64,000 nt of DNA, taken from DASUPK01 sp963797265 (GTDB lineage: Bacteria > Actinomycetota > Thermoleophilia > Solirubrobacterales > 70-9). Positions 1-8,800 of this stretch are shown here, in pieces. The stretch is from contig CAWCOY010000005.1 of assembly GCA_963797265.1 (NCBI GenBank), positions 1 to 64,000 on the forward strand, given 5' to 3'. Position 1 is the stretch's first letter; each line of letters opens with the position of its first letter. A program made the translations under genes and the position numbers. The notes beneath the pieces were generated by a model. The model made no database searches. It worked only from the letters and a program-made list of their open reading frames with translations, and was not told the origin of the DNA.

Positions 1-448
1 GGTCGAGATCCGCGAGCCCTTCGGCGAGGCCCTTGACCGCCTGGCAGTAGATCTCGGCCGCGCTCAAGAACCACGCCTGTCTCTCCTGCACGTGATGGAC
101 CTTCTCGATCAGTCCAAGGTGCCTGCGCATTCGCCGCATCTCCTCCGCGAAGGACTCGATCAGCGCGGATGCACCCTCGCTCTCGAGATCGCGAAAGACC
201 TCGTGGCGAGCGGCGATCGCATCGAGTCCCGTCAACCGTCTGTAGAAGTACGGCTTCAGGTCGTACTCGTCGCGCCCCTGGGTGATCTCGTCTACGGCCT
301 GATCGAGGTTGAGGTCAGCGAAGAAGGAGGGGGCATCGCCATTGAGCGCGGGGGTGTCCTCCATCCGGCCGAAGAGAATGCTGGGCCGCGAGGCGACGGG
401 CTTGCCTGGGCGCTGATTTGAGGAAGCTAGGGCGAAAGGCTCATTCAT
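1..448 (-). CDS. MutS-family DNA mismatch repair-like protein, N-terminal part (gene runs off the left edge)
   Basis: Reading leftward from the ATG at 448, 149 codons stay open to the window edge, so the gene is incomplete. The visible part (FADLNLDQAVDEI, then EYDLKPYFY, HEVFRDLE and a helical stretch ending AEIYCQAVKGLAEGL) resembles the N-terminal core/lever region of short actinobacterial MutS-like ATPases. The Walker A ATPase domain would lie outside the window and cannot be checked. Such proteins are DNA mismatch-binding ATPases of uncertain cellular role. It is transcribed in the same direction as enolase and begins 114 bp past the enolase stop, so co-transcription is possible. The family call rests on remembered family patterns. 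Confidence 0.65.
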   Translation of the reverse strand, partial: MNEPFALASSNQRPGKPVASRPSILFGRMEDTPALNGDAPSFFADLNLDQAVDEITQGRDEYDLKPYFYRRLTGLDAIAARHEVFRDLESEGASALIESFAEEMRRMRRHLGLIEKVHHVQERQAWFLSAAEIYCQAVKGLAEGLADLD

Positions 449-562
449 GCTGACCTTCGAGTTCCCTAGAGGCCATCAGCGCGGTCTGCGCGGGCGAAGG
501 CGAGCCTCATCGCCTTGTCCTCAGAATACCCGGGCTGCCGCGCGGCGAACGGATGTGGCCGG

Positions 563-1843
563 TCAGCCGAGGGCGACTGCGCTGCGCCCCGCGTAGCGGG
601 CATCGGCCCCGAGTTCCTCCTCGATGCGGAGAAGCTGGTTGTACTTGGCCACTCGTTCCGAGCGGGCCGGGGCGCCGGTCTTGATCTGTCGCGCCGCCGT
701 GGCAACGGCGAGATCGGCGATGAAGGTGTCCTCGGTCTCGCCGGAGCGGTGTGAGATCACGACGCGGTAGTCGGCCTCGCGGGCGATGCCGATGGTCTCC
801 AGTGTCTCGGTAACCGTCCCGATCTGGTTCAGCTTGATCAGGATCGAGTTGGCGATCCCGCGCTCAATTCCCTCGCGGAGAATCGCGGGGTTGGTCACGA
901 AGATGTCGTCGCCGACCAACTGGAGCCCGCCCCCGAGGCGATCGGTCAGATGCTTCCAGCCATCCCAGTCCTGCTCGGCCATTCCGTCCTCCAAGGAGAG
1001 CACCGGATACCGCTCGGAGATGGAGACCCAGTACTCGACCATCTCCTCGGCCGACAGCGTGCGGCCTTCACCAGCGAGCTCGTAGCGGCCCTCGCGGAAG
1101 AACTCGCTCGCCGCGGGATCGAGGCAGATCGCCACATCGTCATCCGGCCGGAAGCCGGCGGCCTCGATAGCGGCGACCAGCAGCTCCAGCGGAGCCTCGT
1201 TGGAGTCGAGTGCTGGGGCGAAGCCGCCCTCGTCGCCGACGCCGGCGGCAAGGCCTCGCTCGGCGAGTGTCGACTTGAGCTGGTGGTAGACCTCGGCGCA
1301 GATCTGCACGGCGTGGGCGAACGAGCTCGCCCCGACCGGGGCGATCATGAACTCCTGGAAGTCGACCGGGTTCTCGGCGTGGACGCCGCCGTTCAGAACG
1401 TTCATGGTCGGCACCGGCAACAGAGGCGACTCCCCGCAGGCCAGGTGCCGCCAGAGCGGCTGACCCGCTTCGGCCGCCGCGGCGCGCGCGAAGGCCATCG
1501 AGACCCCGAGGATCGCGTTGGCGCCGAGCCGCGACTTGCCCTCGGTTCCATCGAGCTCGACCAGGGACCGATCAAGGTCTTCTTGGTCGGGAATCTCCCG
1601 CTCTCGGAGCGCGTCGGCGATCTCACCATTGACGTGGGCGATCGCCTTCGTCACGCCCTTGCCGCCAAAGGGGCCATCGCCGCCGTCCCGCAGTTCGAGT
1701 GCCTCACGAGTGCCGGTGGAGGCGCCTGACGGCACGGCCGCGCGTCCGGAGGCCCCAGAATCGAGAGTGAGGTCGACCTCAATGGTTGGATTGCCCCGGC
1801 TGTCGAGGATTTGCCGAGCGCGAAGGGCTCGGACGGCGCTCAT
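563..1843 (-). CDS. eno: Enolase (phosphopyruvate hydratase)
   Basis: This 426-residue protein converts 2-phosphoglycerate to phosphoenolpyruvate in cytoplasmic glycolysis. It starts with the canonical motif ILDSRGNPTIEV and carries GASTG, the mobile-loop region, GDEGGFAP, the metal and catalytic positions in LSLEDGM and LVGDDIFVTN, the catalytic-Lys motif ILIKLNQIGT and the signature SHRSGETEDT. Length is normal for the family. The frame stays open upstream for 76 more codons, but homology begins at the ATG at 1843, which has a purine-rich GAAGGGCAG about 8 nt upstream, so I chose that start. It lies at the border of the accessory region rather than among usual neighbours such as a septum-formation initiator gene. 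Confidence 0.97.
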   Translation of the reverse strand: MSAVRALRARQILDSRGNPTIEVDLTLDSGASGRAAVPSGASTGTREALELRDGGDGPFGGKGVTKAIAHVNGEIADALREREIPDQEDLDRSLVELDGTEGKSRLGANAILGVSMAFARAAAAEAGQPLWRHLACGESPLLPVPTMNVLNGGVHAENPVDFQEFMIAPVGASSFAHAVQICAEVYHQLKSTLAERGLAAGVGDEGGFAPALDSNEAPLELLVAAIEAAGFRPDDDVAICLDPAASEFFREGRYELAGEGRTLSAEEMVEYWVSISERYPVLSLEDGMAEQDWDGWKHLTDRLGGGLQLVGDDIFVTNPAILREGIERGIANSILIKLNQIGTVTETLETIGIAREADYRVVISHRSGETEDTFIADLAVATAARQIKTGAPARSERVAKYNQLLRIEEELGADARYAGRSAVALG

Positions 1844-2122
1844 TGGTTTCTGCCCTTCATCGCAGGCCAGCCTAGTAAGCGGTCCTCGACCTAGCAGTCG
1901 TCCCGCAAACCTGGGGAGACTCGCCCCCACGATCGCAGCCTCAGATCTCGTCAAGCTGCCACTCCTTCCCCGCCGACCTCCCAAGCCCAAAGCGCCGCCG
2001 CGGCGGCAGTCAAGGGCGCGCAGCGCCCGACCCCGGAGGGGTTGACGGCCGCCGGCAAGGCGGCGCAACACTCAACCAGGTCGGCTTTCTAGAGACTCGA
2101 TGCCCCAACCGGGTGCGAAGAG

Positions 2123-2147
2123 AGGTGCGGAATTCGGTTCCGCACCT
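2123..2147. repeat. Perfect 10-bp inverted repeat with 5-nt loop
   Basis: AGGTGCGGAA pairs with TTCCGCACCT around a TTCGG loop. The loop type and perfect stem suggest a stable RNA hairpin or a bidirectional terminator. No T-tract follows on either strand. It lies 280 bp upstream of the enolase start. Confidence 0.6.
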
Positions 2148-2393
2148 ACGCCCGCGTCCCGTGCGTAAGGGACGCCCTTCCCGCCGCTGACCCCGCGCCC
2201 GCACGATGTGGGTTCACGGGGTCAGCGGCGGTTCGGCGGAGGAGGCGCACAGGACGTCGAGGAGCATGGGAAGGAGCTGGTGTTTCGTCGCCGTTGAGCG
2301 GAGGGAGCTTCAAATCGGCAAGAGGAGCGACTGGACATTGGATCAACGGTCGGCCGGGACAGAAGGCCGTTGTCAGTCGTTGCCGCCAGAGCA

Positions 2394-2440
2394 ACCCATC
2401 CGAAACCCATCCGAAAGACCCATCCGCCAAGTGGATGGGT
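2394..2440. repeat. Iteron-like direct repeats ACCCATCCG with one inverted copy
   Basis: Three direct copies of ACCCATCCG lie at 2394, 2405 and 2418, spaced 11 and 13 bp (about one helical turn). An inverted GGATGGGT follows at 2433-2440, forming an 8-bp hairpin with the third copy. Phased copies like this usually mark a DNA-binding protein array, such as replication iterons, integrase arm sites or operators. The function here is not known. Confidence 0.6.
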
Positions 2441-2491
2441 TGGCGCCCGCCCCGCCCCATTGCAATGCGGAATTCGGGGGTCTGCGCGCCC

Positions 2492-2524
2492 CGACTCCAC
2501 TCCCTCTACGAGTGATTGGAGTCG
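2492..2524. repeat. Bulged inverted repeat
   Basis: CGACTCC plus ACTC pairs with GAGT plus GGAGTCG, with a 7-nt loop and a 4-nt bulge on the right arm. It is a possible RNA hairpin in the gene-poor region; no neighbouring gene explains it. Confidence 0.45.
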
Positions 2525-2712
2525 AGGCGCTTGACCTTTGAAAAGGTTCTAAAGAGGGGCGGGGCGGGCACGGGGGTGACTGGAAGGTTCGTGGTGATGA
2601 ACCGGGAAGATCATGCTTGAGGGGCAGAAGTGGACTGTTGGATGGATGGGCGGCTCGTGATGCGCTGGGGTGTCCCTGATTTGGACGCCGTTCGTCTCTT
2701 ATCCCCGGGTTG

Positions 2713-2748
2713 GGCTGTAGACAAGTGGTAGACGGAGCGTCTACAGCC
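2713..2748. repeat. Perfect 10-bp inverted repeat with an internal extra half-site
   Basis: GGCTGTAGAC (2713-2722) and GTCTACAGCC (2739-2748) are perfect inverted copies 16 bp apart, and an additional GTAGAC lies between them. The spacing fits a dimeric DNA-binding protein better than a terminator. It lies about 420-450 bp upstream of the excisionase-like gene, so it may be a regulatory or recombination-arm site of the integrative element. Confidence 0.5.
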
Positions 2749-2912
2749 ACCTCGCATGGGTTACGCGGTTCGGCCCTCCTTCCGCCGCCGACCACCCCGC
2801 CACACAATGTGCGCCGTGGTGGTCGGCTGCGGTCGTCGAGTGAAGCGGTGTGCTGGCGAGGTGGCTGACGTTGGGTGGACCGGTTCGGCGGTGATTTTCG
2901 TCATTGAGTTAG

Positions 2913-3167
2913 ATGCCCCGGAGAAGAAGAGGAAGAAGCGAGCGGCGGAGCGAGCGTGATCTGGAGGTGCCTGGATTCGTAGCGCGATTCGGGGTTGCGC
3001 CAAGCTTGGCGGTGGCGATCTGGGAAACGACGGGCCAGGTCTTACGGTTGGTCCTCCGCCCGCCGGCGATGCCGTGCGCTGTCCGAAAGGCGGTTAAGCG
3101 AACCGTCACCGGCGAGTTGATCGAGGTTGCTCGCCCTCCGCTGATCAGTGATGCGGGAGCCGTGTGA
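2913..3167 (+). CDS. Possible small basic protein, unknown
   Basis: An 84-codon frame begins with an arginine-rich stretch (MPRRRRGRSERRSERD) and stops one base before the ATG of the excisionase-like gene. That tight spacing would suit a small operon with the excisionase and integrase. I see no recognised domain and no convincing ribosome binding site, and arginine-rich frames arise easily in GC-rich DNA. It may well be non-coding. Confidence 0.28.
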   Translation: MPRRRRGRSERRSERDLEVPGFVARFGVAPSLAVAIWETTGQVLRLVLRPPAMPCAVRKAVKRTVTGELIEVARPPLISDAGAV

Positions 3168-3168
3168 G

Positions 3169-3426
3169 ATGGCGGCGCCCAGCCGCGCGCGGAGATCGGC
3201 GGGCCGGAAGATGGCGCTTTCGATCGAGGAGGCGGCGGCGGCGCTGTCGCTGTCGCGCGACACCTTCGAGCGGCACGTGGTTCCCCGCCTCCGGGTTGTG
3301 CGGGTGGGGAGGAGATTGCTCGTGCCGGTTCGCGAGCTGGAGCAATGGCTGGACCAGGAAGCTGCCGAGCCATTGTTGGCGGAACTCGCGAGATTGCAGA
3401 ACGGGGGCGAAGTTGGAGGGCGCTGA
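3169..3426 (+). CDS. Excisionase-like helix-turn-helix DNA-binding protein
   Basis: This 85-residue protein contains a MerR/Xis-type winged-helix module: LSIEEAAAALSLSRDTFERHV is the helix-turn-helix and VVRVGRRLLVPVRELEQWL is the wing and final helix, typical of the HTH_17 excisionase family. Such proteins bind attachment-site arms and steer integrases towards excision. The ATG at 3169 has GGGAG about 9 nt upstream. The gene lies just before the integrase on the same strand, as expected for an integrative element. A general DNA-binding role is also possible. Confidence 0.75.
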   Translation: MAAPSRARRSAGRKMALSIEEAAAALSLSRDTFERHVVPRLRVVRVGRRLLVPVRELEQWLDQEAAEPLLAELARLQNGGEVGGR

Positions 3427-3463
3427 GCATGAATAGATTGGCCACTAGAGGTTGAACGCGCTG

Positions 3464-4657
3464 ATGAGGCGAACCCAAGGCATACGCCAGAGGCATACGC
3501 GAGCATGCCCGAGCCGAAATGGCGGGCGGTGCGCCTGTCGGGCGGGATACGAGGCTTCCGTCTGGGTCCGTCGCGAGGGCAAGAAGGTCCGGAAGACCTT
3601 TCCCAGCTACGAGCAGGCCAGACAATGGCGTACCTCGATGCTCAAGCTCTCTCAGGACGGCGCGATGCGTGCCCCCTCGGCGGTCAACTTCCGGACAGCC
3701 TCTGAGGAATGGCTTCGCATGGCCGAGACGGGTGCGATTCGGACCCGGTCAGGCGATCGGTACAAGCCAAGCGCTCTGCGCGGCTACGAGCAGGCGCTTC
3801 GCCTCAGGCTAGTCCCGGCGCTCGGGGCGCACAAGCTCAACGACATTGACCGGGCCGATCTGCAGCGGCTGGTCGCCACTTGGCATGAGGACGGTCTCAG
3901 CGCGAGTTCAATTCGGAACACCATCAACGCGGTTCGCGCGATCTACCGGGATGCCGACCTGCTGGCGCAAGGGTCGATCGCAATCAATCCCACGCTCGGC
4001 TTAAGGCTTCCGGCAGTACGCGGAAAGCGCGACCGGATCGCACCGGCAGACGAGGCGCTTCAACTCCTGCTGGCGCTCCCGCCCGAGGATCGGGCGCTAT
4101 GGGCCACCGCGCTTTTCGCCGGCCTGAGGCTGGGCGAGCTGATGGCCCTGCGCTTCGAGGACGTGGACTTCGAGCAGGGGACGATCAGGGTGACGCGCAG
4201 CTTTGACCCGAAGGCCGGCTTCGTCGAGCCAAAGAGCAAGGCGGGCCGTCGGCGCGTGCCGATTGCGGCCCTTCTGCGCGAATACCTGGAGGCCCACCGA
4301 GAGCTGGCTGGCCGAGCGACCGGCTTGGTTTTTGGTCGCACAGACGATCGGCCCTTTCAGCCGCAGACGGTCAACGATCGGGCGCGGCGCGCTTGGGCGA
4401 AAGAGGGGCTGAACCCGATCGGACTCCACGAGTGTCGACACACCTGTGCGAGCTTCTTCATCGCGGCGGGCGTGAACGCGAAGACCCTGTCGACCTTCAT
4501 GGGCCACGCGAGCATCACGACGACGCTCGACCGCTACGGCCATCTGTTCCCGGGCTCGGAGGCCGAAGCCGCCAGTCTGCTCGACGCCTACCTGGCGCGC
4601 GCCGACTCAGATTCGCGGATCGCCCAGCTGGATTCGGCCGCTACGAGTTCGAGCTAG
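3464..4657 (+). CDS. Tyrosine-type site-specific recombinase (integrase)
   Basis: This roughly 397-residue phage-type integrase catalyses recombination between attachment sites. An N-terminal Cys-rich segment (CPSRNGGRCACRAGYEA) resembles the zinc-binding or arm-binding domain common in actinobacterial integrases. A SAM-like core-binding domain follows, then the catalytic domain. Catalytic residues are visible: R222 in AGLRLGEL, H322 and R325 in LHECRHTC, H348 in GHASITTTLDRYGH and nucleophile Y358. I chose the ATG at 3464; a TTG lies at 3452. It probably drives integration at the tRNA-Ser site, since a tRNA-Ser 3' fragment lies 760 bp downstream. Which of the flanking segments it mobilises cannot be told from sequence. 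Confidence 0.95.
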   Translation: MRRTQGIRQRHTRACPSRNGGRCACRAGYEASVWVRREGKKVRKTFPSYEQARQWRTSMLKLSQDGAMRAPSAVNFRTASEEWLRMAETGAIRTRSGDRYKPSALRGYEQALRLRLVPALGAHKLNDIDRADLQRLVATWHEDGLSASSIRNTINAVRAIYRDADLLAQGSIAINPTLGLRLPAVRGKRDRIAPADEALQLLLALPPEDRALWATALFAGLRLGELMALRFEDVDFEQGTIRVTRSFDPKAGFVEPKSKAGRRRVPIAALLREYLEAHRELAGRATGLVFGRTDDRPFQPQTVNDRARRAWAKEGLNPIGLHECRHTCASFFIAAGVNAKTLSTFMGHASITTTLDRYGHLFPGSEAEAASLLDAYLARADSDSRIAQLDSAATSSS

Positions 4658-4838
4658 ACGCTTCGAAACGTCGTTCTCGCAGGCTGGCCGCGAGCGTGTC
4701 GCTCTCTCGCAGCTCCCGAATCGCGGCATACTCGTCGCGAGCTTCCCTGTACTCCTCACTCCGATGTGCACGTTGGTTCGCCGCATCGGCAACCGGTGTC
4801 CCTATCGGACTGACGATGCTCCGATGGCCGTCAGACAT
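4641..4838 (-). pseudogene. Truncated XRE-type antitoxin-like relic
   Basis: A 65-codon frame starts three bases after the DUF2442 stop. It reads SPIGTPVADAANQRAHRSEEYREARDEYAAI, resembling the N-terminal arm of small XRE-family regulators (GTP..A...R....EYREARDEYA). The helix-turn-helix expected next is missing. The frame instead continues into sequence antisense to the integrase C-terminus and stops at 4641. It is probably a third operon gene cut off at the integrase-side junction. The family call rests on recognition of the arm only. Confidence 0.45.
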
Positions 4839-4841
4839 AGG

Positions 4842-5093
4842 TCAGTCCCTCGACTTGAGCGGGTACCGCTCAGGATGCTCGATCGAATCAACGGAGAGAT
4901 CGACATCGAGCTCGGGCCAGTAAAGGTGATCTGACCCGGGTCGCTCCACTCGCACGATCGATTCGACCGGCGCTTGCTTGAACCAGGGGAACTCTTGGAA
5001 CGGCAGAAACAGCTCACGGTCATCCAGCAACAGCCAAAAGCCGTGCTGAGAGATGTTCGTGACCTCAACTTGTGAAGTGGTCGCTCCAGGCAT
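4842..5093 (-). CDS. DUF2442 family protein
   Basis: This 83-residue protein shows the DUF2442 pattern: TNISQHGFWLLLDDRELFLPFQEFPWFKQAPVESI, then PGSDHLYWPELDVDLSVDSI. DUF2442 genes are commonly paired with DUF4160 genes in compact cassettes of toxin-antitoxin appearance, with the biochemical role unproven. It overlaps the DUF4160 gene by 29 nt in another frame, so the two are translationally coupled. It lies between the integrase and the first tRNA-Ser fragment, as expected for element cargo. Confidence 0.85.
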   Translation of the reverse strand: MPGATTSQVEVTNISQHGFWLLLDDRELFLPFQEFPWFKQAPVESIVRVERPGSDHLYWPELDVDLSVDSIEHPERYPLKSRD

Positions 5094-5304
5094 TTCGTAT
5101 CTCTTCTTCGTGTTCCTCGATCAACCGTTCAACCCGACGCAGATCCTGTGAACTCAGACCATAGTTTCTCGCGAGCTCTATTTCGGGATCCAGCCAGTAC
5201 TTCGCCTCACCGTCTGGCGACTGGACGTGGATATGCAGGCGGGTCTCCTCACGTGAGAAGAAGAAGAACCGGAAGGGCCCTTCGCGAAAGACCGTCGGGC
5301 TCAC
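5065..5304 (-). CDS. DUF4160 family protein
   Basis: This 79-residue protein has the DUF4160 hallmark: a short strand-rich start (FREGPFRFFFFSREETRLHIHVQSPDGEAKYWLDP) followed by a helical tail with repeated Glu and Arg. The start is GTG at 5304. It is the first gene of a DUF4160-DUF2442 pair, followed by a truncated XRE-like relic. Such cassettes are often described as putative toxin-antitoxin modules, but which partner is toxic is unknown. It is probably cargo of the integrative element. Confidence 0.85.
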   Translation of the reverse strand: MSPTVFREGPFRFFFFSREETRLHIHVQSPDGEAKYWLDPEIELARNYGLSSQDLRRVERLIEEHEEEIRNAWSDHFTS

Positions 5305-5388
5305 CCGAGCATTCTAGAGTCGAGTGAGGCCGCGCTTTCATGTGCTGACTGGCGCACCTACCGGCGCACGGCTGCCCTCAACTGGCCG

Positions 5389-5476
5389 ATTTGCAGGGAA
5401 AACGCGAGAAATCAGCGGTCTCGAAAACCGTTAGGGGCCCTCGGGTCCCTCGTGGGTTCGAATCCCACCCCCTCCG
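5389..5476 (+). repeat. Attachment-site copy 1: tRNA-Ser(CGA) 3' half with ATTTGCAGG arm
   Basis: From 5415 to 5476 the sequence matches the 3' half of a tRNA-Ser: the 3' side of an anticodon arm with CGA, a long variable arm, the T arm GTGGGTTCGAATCCCAC and acceptor strand CCCCTCC with discriminator G. The 5' half is absent, so this is not a functional tRNA. ATTTGCAGG at 5389-5397 recurs at the same distance in copies 2 and 3. An 8-bp hairpin (5490-5511) follows, possibly a relic tRNA terminator. I read this as an integration-site duplication. Confidence 0.85.
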
Positions 5477-5786
5477 CTTAGTAGCTCGGATTCGGCTTGC
5501 TAGAGCCGAATGCCGGTTGCCTCGGATCGGCGGGCCCTGCCGGGCAAACACGGATTCGCCTTCTTGGGGGAACGAAATCTCACCTGCGAGGACTCGCGTT
5601 GACCTTCGTTGAGGCGGCGGCCTGTCGGGATGCAGGCGTGGTTGCTGCTCCAGAAACGGTTTCTGCGGTTTTGGGTTCTCGACCGGGGCGTTCGTTCATG
5701 TGGGGTATTGGCGGAGCGCCATCCCGATCACTGAAGGGGCGCCAGGAAGCGGGCCCGGCGGCAATCGTTAGTGAGCATCGATCCCT
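5477..5786. other. Gap between tRNA-Ser fragment and the TcB-TcC terminator hairpin
   Basis: I see no credible gene here. The only clear structure is the hairpin ATTCGGCT/AGCCGAAT at 5490-5511 directly after the tRNA-Ser fragment. Confidence 0.5.
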
Positions 5787-5808
5787 TCCGCTCGGCTTCG
5801 CGAGCGGA
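5787..5808 (-). terminator. Hairpin directly after the TcB-TcC stop codon
   Basis: TCCGCTCG and CGAGCGGA form a perfect 8-bp stem with a 6-nt GCTTCG loop, ending one base from the stop codon of the toxin gene. No T-run follows on the minus strand, so it would be a weak or non-canonical terminator, or an mRNA 3'-end stabiliser. Confidence 0.5.
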
Positions 5809-8800
5809 TCACTTCTCCTGCGGCATCAGGAAGTACTTGTCGTTCTCCTTCCAGACGATCTTGTCGCCCGCGCCTCCCCATAGGTCCCTGAAGGCGACGG
5901 CCGGAGCCAGCTTCCCGGCCGACTCCAGGACGCCGCCGAGGCCGATCCTGAAGAGCTCGCCGGTCTTGGTGTTGAACATGTAGGGCTCGTTCTCGATCAT
6001 CACCATCCCGGGTTTGAGCAGCTCGAGCTGGGCGGCGTTGTGCGCGAGCTTGTCGGAGAGGGGGACGAGGGTGGTCAGCGCTGAGCCGACGCTGAGCATG
6101 TCCGACGGCGAGTCCTCCACCATCACCTCGGTGACCTGGCGGGCGACGGACAGCTGTTTGTCGACGCCCTCGATGTAGCTCGGGAGGGGTTGGCTGACCA
6201 CCTCCTGTGGAGGAGGGGGAAGGTTCCCCGTGGGGGAGGCGCTGGCCTCCGCACTCGCCAGCACCGGCAGCAGGATGATCGCGGCGGCCCCGACCTTCCC
6301 TCCGCCCTCGAGCGTCTTCAGCGCGTCGTCGATCACCGCCTGGACGCCCTTCCAGTCCTGGCGCTTCCCCGCTCCGTGCAGTTGCGCCAGCTGCAGGGCG
6401 ACGCTGCGCTCGATCTCATCGTCGGTGATCGCATCCAGGTCTTTTGTGGGCTTTCCGGCCGCCTGGCGCTCCGCACGGGTCTGGTCCCGGGCCCGCTTCA
6501 TCCGCTCGATCAGCCCCTCGGAGGTGGATTGCTTCCGGAGGTCCTCCGGGAGCACTCCGGTCTCGCGCGACTTCTCGATCGCGCGTTGAATTCGAAGGTC
6601 CTCCGCAGTCTTCGTGCGGGCCATGTCCTCGGGTATGCGAAGCGTCCACTGCTCGCGATAGTCCTTGCGGCTCACCGCCGGGACGTCGCTCGTCTCCGAG
6701 ACCTTGATGTCCCTGGTCTGCTCGCCGTAGGAGCGGATGTGCTCGTCCTCGGAGACGCGCTTGCCGTTCTCGTACAGGGACGGCGACTTCTTCCCGTACT
6801 GGCTGCCGGTGCCCGTCGGCGCGGGCGGCGGCTTCACCTTCGGCTTCGCCTTTATCTTCGGCAGCTTTGGCTTCGGGAGGGTCCCCCCGGGGTCCTCGTA
6901 GAGGAGCGGGTTCGCCTGGGCGTAGGTGAAGGGATTGACGCCGCCCCTCGGCCCGGCGGGGTCCGGGGAGACCCATCGGCCGAGCCAGGGCACGTAGTGG
7001 CGGGCGCCCAGGTGATAGAAGCCCGACTCCTCGTCGCGCTCCCGGCCCGACCATCGGGTCCTGTTGGGAGCCTCGAGCTGGCTCCGGACCGTCTGCAGCG
7101 CCGTTCCGCCGTAGGGGTAGTACTCCTCGTAGGAGATCACCTGACACGAGGAGTCGAGCTCGAGCGTCGCGGAGCCAACCTGGTCGACGTGGGAGTAGCG
7201 GATCAGCTGCGCCGGGGAGCCGTCGTCTCCCTGGGTCCGCGTCTCGATCGTGGCGATCCGCTCCTCGCCATCGCTGACGTGCAGCGACTCGCGTTCGAGC
7301 GTCACCCCGGTTCCGGTGGCGTCGTACTCGCGATAGACCTCGAGTGCCCCCAGGTAGACCCTCTCCTTCATCCGCGTGGGGGTCGCCCCGGCAGCCGCCT
7401 GCCGGTCGGTGACCTTGCGGTAGCGCTCCCCGCTCTCGGAGTGCACGTGGTAGGTCGTCTCGGGCGTCGCCCCGGCCCCGACGACCTGCCGGGCCGTCGC
7501 CTGAAGGCGGTCCAGATGGTCCCAGCGCATTAGGGGCAGATGGGGCATCGCGGTCAGGTTGCCGTTCTCGTCATGCGTGTAGCCCTGGACGGGGCCGCTG
7601 CCGATCCGCGTGCCCGTCAGCCGGTTGCTCCTCTTCCCCGGCTCCAGCGGGCTCGGCTCGTCGTAGGAGAAGCGGCGGGTCCAGCCGGGATTCGTCGGAT
7701 CGCTGCCCCGGTGCTGGTGTTCGAGCAGACCGTCAGCCTCGTCATAGCGGTAGCGCTCGACGTAGCGCCCCAGGGCGTTGCCGTCCGCCGGATGGGCGAG
7801 GCCGACCCTGGGCGCATCGTCGTCCGAGGTCGGCACCGGCGCTGACTGTCCGATGTGCTCCCGCCCGGTCGCCTCGATCAGCCGGTAAAGGGCGTCATAG
7901 GTGTACTCCGCGCTCGGGTCGACCCGCTTGTTGTTGAAGAAGACCGTCTGCTGCGCCTGGTCCCGGACGTGGGTGACGTTGCCCGCCGCGTCGTAGACGT
8001 AGACCCGGTTCTGGACGCCGCACGGCGCGCTCACCGGATCGCCGCAGTCGTCGGCGAAGCCACTGCCCCGCCTGATCAAGCAGCGGACCAGCATCGAGGT
8101 CTCGGGGTCGTACTCGTACTCGGTCCGGGTGCCGTTGCCATGCTCGACCAGGGTCCGCTCCCCGCGGGCGCTGTACTCGATCCCCGCCAGCAGGACCGTG
8201 GTCGCGGGGCCCCCGCGCAGGTTCACCACCACCCGCTCGAGCAGCCCGGCCTCGTTGAAGCTGGGGCGGACCACGCTCTGGTCGGGAGTGGTCATCGTCA
8301 CGGCCCTGTCGAGCGCGTCGTAGGTGGTGCTGTGCACGTGGGCGCCGGCCTCGAGCTGCTCGGCCTGCCCCCAGTCGAGCTCCCGCCTGTACTCGGACGC
8401 CAGCCTGCGTTCCTGCCTCAGCAGGTTGCCCTTGAAGTCGTAGGAGGTGCTGGTCGAGATGCCGGCGCCGTCGTGCACCTGGAAGACCCGCCCTCGCAGG
8501 TTGTCGTCCTCCGGGTCCGATTGCCCTTCGCCGTAGGTGATGCTCTGGACGAGCCGCTCGGGGCCGGCGCCCTCCCGCACCCGCACCTCGGTGGGCCGCC
8601 GGAGCGGGTCGAAGCTCCGCCGGATCGACTGATCGCGGCCGTCCCAGCTCCGGATCGGCTCCCCGAGCACGTCGGTCAATCCCCAGCGCTCTCCGCCGTC
8701 CATCGTCCTGACGCGGATCCGGGTCCCGAGCAGGTCGTAGTCGTAGCGAAAGGCGACACGGCCCTTCGGGTCGATGAGCTCTCGCTGGTACCCCTGGGCG

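Larger units (their letters stand above)
1844..2912. other. Gene-poor region with dense inverted repeats
   Basis: About 1.07 kb between enolase and the small genes before the integrase has no open frame that looks like protein. It contains at least four inverted repeats (2123-2147, 2418-2440, 2492-2524, 2713-2748) and an iteron-like cluster at 2394-2440. It may hold the integrative element's regulatory or attachment DNA, or a structured RNA. No intact tRNA gene could be found here on either strand. Confidence 0.5.

Noticed and set aside
1844..3168. Intact tRNA-Ser gene marking the left end of the integrated region
   Set aside because: No T arm with GTTCGA plus a matching acceptor was found in this stretch; the true left end may lie outside the window.
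5415..5476. Functional tRNA-Ser gene (also considered at 28182, 32328 and 33250)
   Set aside because: Only the 3' half is present in each case; no D arm or 5' acceptor strand can be paired.
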